This document shows positions 28,101-35,338 of a DNA stretch of 52,801 nucleotides, piece after piece. The first letter of the stretch is position 1. Each line of letters opens with the position of its first letter. A model generated the notes under the pieces. It made no database searches. It worked only from the letters and a program-made list of their open reading frames with translations, and was not told where the DNA came from. The stretch lies in assembly GCA_021604865.1 (NCBI GenBank), contig BQJU01000050.1, positions 1-52,801 of the forward strand. The letters run 5' to 3'. A program made the translations under genes and the position numbers. The DNA is from Saprospiraceae bacterium. GTDB lineage: Bacteria; Bacteroidota; Bacteroidia; Chitinophagales; Saprospiraceae.

Positions 28101-28988
28101 AAAAGTCCAAACTGTACATAAAGAATCCCTTCCGGCAGTCAATACATATTGATTATTGGGAGAAATATCAACGCTTGTAAGTTCTCCACCATGTCGGAAA
28201 GATTTTATGACTTCCAAATCGAAGTTCCATATTAATGCAGTACTGTCCTCTGATCCTGTTATAAAATAATTATCATCTCTAGAAGTCGAAATCGCGGTAA
28301 CCCCTCCCTGATGTGTTCCAAGTGTTCTTACGGAATTGTTTAAAGGGTCAATTACTTTTATTTTTTTATCCCTACTTATTGTAATAATAACATCTCTACT
28401 CCATGAAACTACAAAATCCCATATTGCATCTTCATGCATTTTTTCCGAAAAAGTGTAATAGTGATTGTCACTATTTCCTAGTAAGTTTTGCAAACCTATA
28501 TAAGCACTAGGTTCATTCGGATATTTTTTGATCGTATATTTCGCCATTGAAAGGGCCAAAGTTGGATCCGCACGAGAAATTTTGCTAATGGTCGCAGAAT
28601 TAAAACTAGCATTTGCAGATTGTCTTGCCTTTTTTGCTTCTATTTCCGCCCTATTTCTCTCCTTTTCTGCGGTCAAGGCTGCTTCTCCGGCGTTTTTTGC
28701 ATTGATATCAGCCCTTTCTTTTTGTCGTTTAGCTTCATCTTTTTCATTTTCAATTAAATAGAAAAGGCGTTTTCGTAATTCAGATATTATAGTTGGATCT
28801 TTTTTAGGATAACCTTCAGCAGATTCTAATTGCTCAAAAGCTCTTCTATAATCTTTATTTTTAAGCGCAACTTCCACCTTGCTAATTACGCACTGAAAGC
28901 TATTACATGGATCATTCTGAGCAACTAGTTGTGTGGTAAAATTTGATAAAATAAAAAAGCAACCGAATAGTAATAAATTCCTTCTCAT
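25161..28988 (-). CDS. Exported WD40/TPR protein, sensor-like subunit of the split STAND system
   Basis: The 1275-aa protein begins with a signal peptide (MRRNLLLFGCFFILSNF, cleavage after about residue 24). A coiled coil rich in Ala, Glu and Lys (about 75-120) follows. Then comes a segment ADPTLALSMAKYTIKKYP of the kind that precedes WD40 domains in fused nSTAND1 proteins. From about 175 to 750 there are at least a dozen WD40 repeats (for example GHTHYVRDMAVSTNGQYIIT and GSDDQTAILW), enough for two propellers. The rest consists of TPR-like helical repeats. Its ATG abuts the stop of the NTPase gene. I infer ligand recognition in the periplasm and signalling to the membrane-anchored NTPase. 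Confidence 0.82.
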   Translation of the reverse strand: MRRNLLLFGCFFILSNFTTQLVAQNDPCNSFQCVISKVEVALKNKDYRRAFEQLESAEGYPKKDPTIISELRKRLFYLIENEKDEAKRQKERADINAKNAGEAALTAEKERNRAEIEAKKARQSANASFNSATISKISRADPTLALSMAKYTIKKYPNEPSAYIGLQNLLGNSDNHYYTFSEKMHEDAIWDFVVSWSRDVIITISRDKKIKVIDPLNNSVRTLGTHQGGVTAISTSRDDNYFITGSEDSTALIWNFDLEVIKSFRHGGELTSVDISPNNQYVLTAGRDSLCTVWTFDGEFIASYRQEDNVSSAIFVDNDRILSSCYGPNSNLALWDFKKNAKKILDGHTHYVRDMAVSTNGQYIITGSDDQTAILWGLDLNMVRIFRGHQGGINGVNFHPETNDILTCSDDGSVKVWSLNGEEKATLLGHDQAVWAASFMNSLPIIVSSDFEGFVKSWAFREDEKRIDFNEGLSIALANKDELFFVGSGSNTQPKGKIIDFEGNDVATLVGSQFPITEATFFDQDSKIITTDGFFLRIWDLSGNPIDKFNAPESVQFIYHLRAMEKDSTFLISGLSFSSPDQGKKAYLVDWEGKVLSTFDHGAMIGDLSFSEDENFILTGGVDGKVIIWDKNGTVNQTIDFGKKGISSIKISKDQNLLLTGFKDGIIKLYDLESNSSTNFIGHLKEVTTLFFDLAEQYVYSGSWDGTAKVWTLDGHELFDLTRQLRAVNLLELRNDTLTIGFLDGSLILKRNPLELMSSEVYVHSIPEMLKKGLIVEESEIDTISDIDAIQEIADYYYDTDSWDKAISLYEKLVRDSQSVENLYRFYRVTKELKGKFDLKYFTNQEDLSTLLPIFLSVALYRDFETSDLLIKDLLNKSNAEQQKIFLNIIDQNNVFPIRENHKENAKFLSYLTQISESIYDADVNLENMNRYAAHLYSKAWEELLSGNIKAAEETTQRGLTIQKDNVYHHKNQISILILKGQMDKALNLFNEFESMPFDEKNGLPLFRDAILKDFIQFMEESLLDENQLKDFEKIIALIITEDNLNSRSLNIEALFQYYELSRESGVSFNSTYFISQEDTKSLMFLFIGTARLKDWDLADTLFRKLYDKLDLNDREILLNFLFEKTNFFSEKGHTHFESSKYFGYASSLYESIYTYNPTKENAGFYLQILNSVGWHQLLAGEFSMAEQTIRKGLKTDENNVYLIGNLAAILLLKGDYEKAYEMYDHYKAKPFDLERGIPTFREAFIDDLKVFSDEGVIPKERADQVKQIMTLLEE

Positions 28989-30635
28989 TTAGTTTGATTT
29001 ACAGTTTTCGATTTGATTATTTATCGACGAGATTTTTTCTTGAAGGTCGGTTTCTTCATGGTACTTCTTTCTCATTTCTTCAATTTCCTCTATCATTTCA
29101 TTTGGAGGACAATTTCCGCCATTCAGTATACTTTCTGCATCTTTCAGGGTCTGTTCAAATTCAATAATTTCCTTAGCTTTCTGAGCTGCTAAAAAGTCAT
29201 TAAGTGCTTTTTCAGCTTTATTGGTTTCTGACTCTGCTCTTTCGAGTGCAGCATTTAATTTAATGTTTTGGCGATAGGTATATAAACCTATCCCAATCAC
29301 AATGGTTAACGCTAATATTGTGGAAAACATAATGAATACCAGCCTATTGCGTTTCTTTCTAGCTTCAAGTCGTTCAAACTCTAGCTGTTCTTTGGCTATC
29401 CTTTCTGCCTTTACACGTAAAATAGGACCAATCAGGGTATCGTGACTTACTTCATAATTATGGCCTCCCGTTGAAGTCGTCTCACGACGAACGAGGAACA
29501 TGTTCTCCAACTGATGAAGGAGAGACTTGTCTAGGGTTGTATCGTGTAACAAAACACCAGAATCTATACTTAATCTACGAGCTTCGCCAGATATTGAATC
29601 CTCAAATATTAATTTCTCTTCTATTAATTTTTGTGCTGCATATTGAACACGGGTATCTAACTCTTTAAGTTTTCTTTGATAATAATTTTCATACAAATTA
29701 TCAAAATTAGGGAGGTTCTCTAAATCAACATCAGGAGATCCATTTCCATTTCTATCTGGTACTTTGCCCTTATTTACTTCATTTTCGATCTCTTCACATA
29801 CTATTTGTACTTGAAAGGCCTCAATTGTCTTATTTTTATTATTGGATAACTCTCCAATGATTTTTTCTAATGCTCTCTGCGTATATTCAAATACAGGCGT
29901 AATGAACCGCTCACTAATCATTAATGCCGGTTTCGTAATTGCTTCAATTGCTTGAAGTGAACTTAACCCCCGCAACTCAAATCTATTATGTAAGATCCCT
30001 GGCAGTTTATCCTTCATAGAATCAAGCAAACTCATTCGATCGGAACGAATAACAAAAACTACTCTAACATCAAATGCATTTGCGAGGAATCTCTGTTCTG
30101 TCTGATTGAGGGAGTCATTAAGGTCACGTACATATTGAGGGACTTCTGTGTATAATACTTCCGCAACCTGCGTCTTGAAAGCTCTTTGATCTGCTATACT
30201 ATAGGTGAAAAATTCTTCAAATTGATCAAATAAAAATACAAATTGCTTTATTTCTTTGGTTTGCTTTCGCTTAATTTGACGCCACAAAGAATCTGGTAAG
30301 TCAAGATTATCTAAAAAGTCAGACTCAGGATTATTTGATACAACTTCGTTGATTTTTAAACGTAAACTCTCGGTTGGAGATTTTTTTTGACCTTCTTGGT
30401 AGCTTCCCAGTCTTACAGATATCGTAATCGCTTCTGATTGAATTTCTGGTATAATTCCTGCATTTAAGAGAGAACTTTTCCCGTACCCAGACTTGCCAAA
30501 CATGATGACCAATTTCTCAAGCCAAATAAGGTCTAATAAATCCTCTACGTCCCGATTCCTTCCAAAAAACAGATCTTGTTCTGAAATTTCAAACGGTTTA
30601 ACTCCTGGATAGCGTCTTAGTTTCCCAGTACTCAT
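28989..30635 (-). CDS. nSTAND1-type NTPase with C-terminal membrane anchor
   Basis: The 548-aa protein opens with YPGVKPFEISEQDLFFGRNRDVEDL, typical of nSTAND1. It shows Walker A GKSGYGKSS (48-56), Walker B FVFLFDQFEEFF (about 132-143), a sensor-like VFVIRSDRMSLL and a winged-helix end with YEVSHDTLIGPIL. A single transmembrane helix (431-453) follows a basic RKKRNR patch, which by the positive-inside rule puts the NTPase in the cytoplasm. The last 95 residues, a coiled coil with two cysteines, should be in the periplasm. The gene overlaps its upstream SIR2-like neighbour by 4 bp and abuts the WD40 gene. It is probably the switch of the system. Confidence 0.85.
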   Translation of the reverse strand: MSTGKLRRYPGVKPFEISEQDLFFGRNRDVEDLLDLIWLEKLVIMFGKSGYGKSSLLNAGIIPEIQSEAITISVRLGSYQEGQKKSPTESLRLKINEVVSNNPESDFLDNLDLPDSLWRQIKRKQTKEIKQFVFLFDQFEEFFTYSIADQRAFKTQVAEVLYTEVPQYVRDLNDSLNQTEQRFLANAFDVRVVFVIRSDRMSLLDSMKDKLPGILHNRFELRGLSSLQAIEAITKPALMISERFITPVFEYTQRALEKIIGELSNNKNKTIEAFQVQIVCEEIENEVNKGKVPDRNGNGSPDVDLENLPNFDNLYENYYQRKLKELDTRVQYAAQKLIEEKLIFEDSISGEARRLSIDSGVLLHDTTLDKSLLHQLENMFLVRRETTSTGGHNYEVSHDTLIGPILRVKAERIAKEQLEFERLEARKKRNRLVFIMFSTILALTIVIGIGLYTYRQNIKLNAALERAESETNKAEKALNDFLAAQKAKEIIEFEQTLKDAESILNGGNCPPNEMIEEIEEMRKKYHEETDLQEKISSINNQIENCKSN

Positions 30636-31702
30636 GCTCCAACCTTTTGGGTTAATTCGATAATAGCATCTAAAATCTGAGCAATCTCTGTTCGGTAATC
30701 TCGGCTGTCCATCTTATCTTTTCTATTCTGAACCATACTATATCTTGCTTGGGTATGAATAACTTCATTTTCCCAATCTTTTCCTTTTGCTACCGTATTT
30801 AATAAACCCAAGGCACGGTCGATTTCTCCTAATCCAATACATTTTAAAATATCAACTGCTTCTTCACTATTTGCATGTGAATTAATGCTTCTCATAACAT
30901 TTGCTTTTTCACAACGCTCGTGAAGTTCCCCCAAGAAATCAAACTGATCTCCCATAAACCGGACCTGAAACTCATTCATTATGAAACCATTAATGTCAGG
31001 ATCTACCAAAGGGTCGCTCATCGAAATTCTTTTTTCAATGCTGCTATTCTCACTTAGAAACTTTAAAAGCAATTGCGAATACCACTTGTCAAATTGGAAA
31101 CCAAGGAAGATATAAGTTCTAGCCTTTTTAAAATTCCTTAATAATTTATTAGGTAAACTCGATGCCCCAAGTGTCGATTGCAACATTTTATAGACATCGT
31201 CATAATCTAATATTAAAGAATCATCTTGATCTTTTGATCCAAATAAGTTGTATATGAGCGGGATGAATTTTGTAGGTTTATCGATTTCTGCATTCTCATT
31301 ATCACGGTTGCGAAACTTAAAGTAATAAAACCTATGTTTTACCCCGTAACGATAAAATGCTTCCGACAAAAAAGTATCTGGATTGACAGACAATATCAAA
31401 TGAAAAGGTATTTGTACAATTCGTTTTAAAACCTCCTCATTTGGATATATCGTGCGATAAAATCGTTTTACTTTTCTAGCTACTCTCACTTTTCCCTCAG
31501 GAGATCCAAATAAAAATAAACCGTCTCGTTGATAGTAATAAGCAATGTCCTCTGAATTTTGTTCTCGTAGTGTATCACGCATGTATTTATTCAATGGTTT
31601 TCCATCAATACGTATGATATCTGGCCCTAGTAACAAAACTGTTCTTTGATCTTGAATGTCGTCTAAGATATCTAACCAGTCATTTTCTGATAGTGAAGGC
31701 AT
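30632..31702 (-). CDS. SIR2-like protein with C-terminal effector-associated domain
   Basis: The first 260 residues follow the bacterial SIR2_2-like order: VLLLGPDII (22-30, degenerate nucleotide loop), HLILSVNPDTFLSEAF (Asn107, Asp109), IYNLFGSKDQDDSLIL-DYDDVY (151-171) and TYIFLGFQFDKWYSQLLL (196-213). The position normally held by the catalytic His (LHG) is Phe154 (LFG). Residues about 278-352 form a helical EAD-like domain (EIDRALGLLNTV, ENEVIHTQARYS, RDYRTEIAQILDAIIEL). SIR2-like domains in STAND systems are often NAD-depleting effectors; here activity is uncertain because of the missing His. As the first gene of the operon it is the likely effector, recruited through its EAD. Confidence 0.75.
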   Translation of the reverse strand: MPSLSENDWLDILDDIQDQRTVLLLGPDIIRIDGKPLNKYMRDTLREQNSEDIAYYYQRDGLFLFGSPEGKVRVARKVKRFYRTIYPNEEVLKRIVQIPFHLILSVNPDTFLSEAFYRYGVKHRFYYFKFRNRDNENAEIDKPTKFIPLIYNLFGSKDQDDSLILDYDDVYKMLQSTLGASSLPNKLLRNFKKARTYIFLGFQFDKWYSQLLLKFLSENSSIEKRISMSDPLVDPDINGFIMNEFQVRFMGDQFDFLGELHERCEKANVMRSINSHANSEEAVDILKCIGLGEIDRALGLLNTVAKGKDWENEVIHTQARYSMVQNRKDKMDSRDYRTEIAQILDAIIELTQKVGA

Positions 31703-31925
31703 TAACTACAATTTTAATATCTGAATCTTTTCTAATTAAAAAAATGCTAGAAGGGTGACATTGCTCCTTATACCGAAGGAAATATCGGGAAAATAGTCAT
31801 TTTTATGGTGACTAAACTCATAAAAGTGCCTATCTCTGCTATCAAAACAAAGTTAGAAGAAATTTTGAAGTAATTATTTAAGTCGATTTGTAAAAATGAA
31901 AATCTTCTTTCTAGGCCCCTTAGCG

Positions 31926-34307
31926 CTAATGCCGCCGCCGTCCAGAAAACTCCATAGCCTCTCCTTTGCCAAAGCCATAACTAAAACCAAAACTCACAAA
32001 CCGTCCCCGCTGGTTCCGGTTGTACAAGTAAAACTCGGCTTGATCCGTTACGCTTTCCCTCCTCCGGGAAGCAAATACATCACGGATACTCAGGTTGAGG
32101 ACACCTTTGCCTTTCATGATCTTTTTGCGCAGCCCCAGGTCGGCAAAAAGATTACCCGACATTTCACTGAGGACGGTCTGGACAGCGGATTGATAATGAC
32201 CTGTAACCTCAAAATCAATATCTGCTGGTAGCTTGAGTTTGGCGGTCAGTTTGCTGGACCATTGATCGGAATCGAAGTCAAAAGAGGTCGCTTCAAGCGC
32301 GCCCTGGCGGTTAAAATAGTTGTAATTGAAATCGCCAGTTAGCGACAACCATTTGTTGGGGGTATACTTGGCGTTGAACTCTACGCCCGTAGCGCGGTTG
32401 GTACCAATGTTTAAAGGCTTGGTCGTATTAACATTATTTTCGAAGGTGGGTACTCGTTCTACTACATCGGTAGTATAGCGGTGGTAGATACCAAAGTTCA
32501 AAGAAGTCTTCCCAATAATGTAGATACTTGCAAGTTCATAAGCGTCCGTAAATTCAGGTTGCAGATCGGGGTTTCCAGCGCGGATATTGAAATTGTTTCT
32601 GATGTTGAAAAAGGGATTCAAATCCCAAAGTCGAGGCCGGAAAATGCGTCTGGAATATCCTGCCTGAAGGGAGAAATTTTCTGTTACTTTATAGGAAGTA
32701 TGAGCAGTGGGAAAAAGATTGCTATAATTTTGATTGTTCCCTTCATTGGTGTTGGTGAGCAGGGTATTCAGGTTGGTATTTTCCACTCGTAATCCCAATT
32801 TTAAACCCCATTTATCTCCTTCGTAAGCCCCCGTACCATACAAGCCCAAGACTTTTTGATCGTATTCAAATATATTGGTCTGCCCTGGATCATTCACCCA
32901 ATTACCGTCGAGCAGGTCGTTGACTTCGTAATCATTGCTCACATCATTGATCACGTATTGTGCGCCGGTTTCCACGGTCAATTTTTTCGAAAATGGCTTG
33001 GTATAATCCAGCTTGAAGGTATATACCGCTTCCTGGAAATCCGTACGTGTTTCTTGAATTTCATCGACATTGCCACCTAAAACAGTGGTGTTGTTAAACT
33101 CGGAAGATTGTTGTTTTCCGAAAAAATTCCCGAGGGTACTGAACAGTAAAGTGTGGTCTTTATTATCTTTAAAATCCCTTTTGTATTGAAGTTCATATTG
33201 CCATTTTGGGTTGGTGGCTTTAGTGGCTTCTTCGCGAATCCATTGAGAAGTAATGTCATCCGTTTCATTGAGTCTGCTAAAGTTTGTAAGCGAGGGCTGG
33301 TCTTCCACTTCGTAGGCAAAATAACCGGAAAGTGTCAATACATTGTACTTGTCAATATGATAATCCGTACCCAGAATGACATTGTAAAAGACTTCGTTTC
33401 TATACTCCTCTCCGTTGCTGAGCACCGTTGATTTGTTGACCAGATCCTGGTTGATATTTTCTACTTTGTTGGGCAATTCACGGTATCCTACACCCAACTG
33501 ACTAAAAAGGTTGAACTTCTCGGTACGACGGTTTAAACTTAGTCCAAAACTATGATTGTGTGGGATTCCCGTATTGAGGGAAAAGGAACCATTAAGCCCC
33601 TTTCTTTCTTCTTTTTTAATCACAATATTGATGATACCTGAAGTCCCCTCTGCATCATACTTGGCGGATGGATTGGTGATCACCTCTATCTTCTCAATCA
33701 TATCAGCGGTGATGGTTCCAAGGGCACCTCCCTGCTCATTGGCCAATACGGAAGGTTTGCCATTAATCAGAATTTGCACGCCCGTGCTACCTCGCAAACT
33801 GATCTCCCCCTCAATATTTACATTAACGGAAGGCACGTTATTCAACACCTCCAAAGCACTGGCTCCAGTGCTACTCAAATCTTTTCCAACATTAAACACG
33901 CGTTTGTCTAACTTAAATTCCGTTTGAGATTGCTCAGCTCGCACAACGACTTCGTCCAGCATCTGGCTATTATCAGAGAGTAAAATGGTCCCAAGGTCTG
34001 CCTGCCCATTAACGATAGAAATCTCCTGGATCGTTTGTGTCGAAAATCCAATAAAGCTGATTTCTACATAAAAATCTGGTGTTTCGGATTTGAGGTTAAA
34101 TGTTCCGTCATCAGCCGTGGAGGTCCCTGTAATGGATTCTTTTGTTTGATTATCCCCAATCATCACCGTAGCAAATTCGACGGGTTGACGACTATTACTT
34201 TCCAATACAATTCCTTTGATCTCAATCGCCTGATGCTGGGCGAAAAGGGCATTGTAATTGAAAAAACTGAAAGAAAATATGGCGAAATAAAGAAGCCTGA
34301 TTTGCAT
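31926..34307 (-). CDS. Outer-membrane beta-barrel receptor (TonB-dependent receptor-like)
   Basis: The 793-aa protein has a signal peptide (MQIRLLYFAIFSFSFFNYNALFAQ, start chosen at 34307). An N-terminal CarboxypepD_reg-like domain (IEIKGIVLESNSRQPVEFATV) leads to a plug domain (ASALEVLNNVPSVNVNIEGEI, VQILINGKPSVL, IEKIEVITNPSAKYDAEGTSG) and a long barrel of the OMP_b-brl_3 type, ending in an aromatic strand FVSFGFSYGFGKG. No SusD partner adjoins it. It shares layout with the receptor at 35339-37774, and the two flank a hydrolase gene. The substrate is not evident. Confidence 0.88.
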   Translation of the reverse strand: MQIRLLYFAIFSFSFFNYNALFAQHQAIEIKGIVLESNSRQPVEFATVMIGDNQTKESITGTSTADDGTFNLKSETPDFYVEISFIGFSTQTIQEISIVNGQADLGTILLSDNSQMLDEVVVRAEQSQTEFKLDKRVFNVGKDLSSTGASALEVLNNVPSVNVNIEGEISLRGSTGVQILINGKPSVLANEQGGALGTITADMIEKIEVITNPSAKYDAEGTSGIINIVIKKEERKGLNGSFSLNTGIPHNHSFGLSLNRRTEKFNLFSQLGVGYRELPNKVENINQDLVNKSTVLSNGEEYRNEVFYNVILGTDYHIDKYNVLTLSGYFAYEVEDQPSLTNFSRLNETDDITSQWIREEATKATNPKWQYELQYKRDFKDNKDHTLLFSTLGNFFGKQQSSEFNNTTVLGGNVDEIQETRTDFQEAVYTFKLDYTKPFSKKLTVETGAQYVINDVSNDYEVNDLLDGNWVNDPGQTNIFEYDQKVLGLYGTGAYEGDKWGLKLGLRVENTNLNTLLTNTNEGNNQNYSNLFPTAHTSYKVTENFSLQAGYSRRIFRPRLWDLNPFFNIRNNFNIRAGNPDLQPEFTDAYELASIYIIGKTSLNFGIYHRYTTDVVERVPTFENNVNTTKPLNIGTNRATGVEFNAKYTPNKWLSLTGDFNYNYFNRQGALEATSFDFDSDQWSSKLTAKLKLPADIDFEVTGHYQSAVQTVLSEMSGNLFADLGLRKKIMKGKGVLNLSIRDVFASRRRESVTDQAEFYLYNRNQRGRFVSFGFSYGFGKGEAMEFSGRRRH

Positions 34308-34428
34308 AATTGTTATATTGTAGTTGAAACTATGCCACAAAAAAGAGGACAATTTTTCAAACTAAAAAATAGTTTGCCATTTACCTACACAAAAGGCTTG
34401 TACAATACAGAAAATAAAAACTCAAAAA

Positions 34429-35307
34429 ATGAAAAAAACAGCCCTAAAACAGGAAGTCTTCGATTTATATGACAACTATGTACACAATAAAATTGATCGG
34501 CGGGAATTTATGGAGAAGATCAGCTTGTATGCTGTAGGGGGGCTAACGGTTCCAGCCATGCTTGATTATTTATTGCCCAACTACGAGGATAAGCAGCAAG
34601 TCAGAGCCGATGATCCAAGGCTAAAATCGGAGTATGTTGAATACCTATCACCTAAAGGTGGTGGCAAGATCAAAGCCTTGCTCTCCCGGCCGGTGAATAA
34701 CGAGGAAAAATTGCCGGGCATCATCGTTGTTCATGAAAACCGGGGGCTTAATCCGCATATCGAGGATGTAGCACGTCGTGCTGCTCTAGCAGGTTTTATA
34801 TCCTTTGCGCCGGATGCGTTGACACCACTCGGCGGTTATCCTGGCAATGATGATGAGGGAAGAACCTTGCAAAAGCAAAGAGACCGCGATGAGATGCTGG
34901 AAGACTTTATCGCCGCCTTCGATCATTTGAAAGGCCATGAGGAATGCAGTGGAAAAATTGGCGTAGTTGGTTTTTGTTTTGGGGGATGGATTTCCAATAT
35001 GATGGCCGTAAAAGTTCCGGACCTGCTGGCCGCCGTGCCTTTTTATGGTGGCCAACCGACCGCCGAAGAGGTACCCAATATCAAAGCTCCTCTCCTTTTG
35101 CACTTTGCAGCTTTAGATAAAAGAGTAAATGCCGGCTGGCCAGACTATGCAGCGGCCCTACAGGAACACAATAAGGAATATAGCGCTCACCTGTACCCCG
35201 ATGTCAATCATGGTTTCCACAATGATACCACACCTCGCTATGATTGGGATGCAGCAAACCTGGCCTGGGAACGGACGATTGAATTTTTCAAGGCAAAATT
35301 GTCCTGA
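34429..35307 (+). CDS. Dienelactone hydrolase family protein with Tat-like signal
   Basis: This 292-aa alpha/beta hydrolase carries the DLH triad: Cys183 in GVVGFCFGGW, Asp in HFAALDKRVNAG and His in VNHGFHN. The N-terminus (KIDRREFMEKISLYAVGGLTV) has a twin-arginine motif and hydrophobic stretch, so export as a folded enzyme through Tat is likely, although cleavage is unclear. It also has the family's HENRGLNPHIEDVARR segment. The gene is transcribed divergently from the receptor upstream and ends just before the convergent second receptor. Ester or lactone hydrolysis is inferred; the substrate is unknown. Confidence 0.87.
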   Translation: MKKTALKQEVFDLYDNYVHNKIDRREFMEKISLYAVGGLTVPAMLDYLLPNYEDKQQVRADDPRLKSEYVEYLSPKGGGKIKALLSRPVNNEEKLPGIIVVHENRGLNPHIEDVARRAALAGFISFAPDALTPLGGYPGNDDEGRTLQKQRDRDEMLEDFIAAFDHLKGHEECSGKIGVVGFCFGGWISNMMAVKVPDLLAAVPFYGGQPTAEEVPNIKAPLLLHFAALDKRVNAGWPDYAAALQEHNKEYSAHLYPDVNHGFHNDTTPRYDWDAANLAWERTIEFFKAKLS

Positions 35308-35338
35308 TTTTCCAATTGTACATTCAAAATGGCAGGCA

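Noticed and set aside
31896-34472. Several plus-strand frames across the two receptor genes
   Set aside because: They are shadows of the long minus-strand receptor genes and have no start context or domain.
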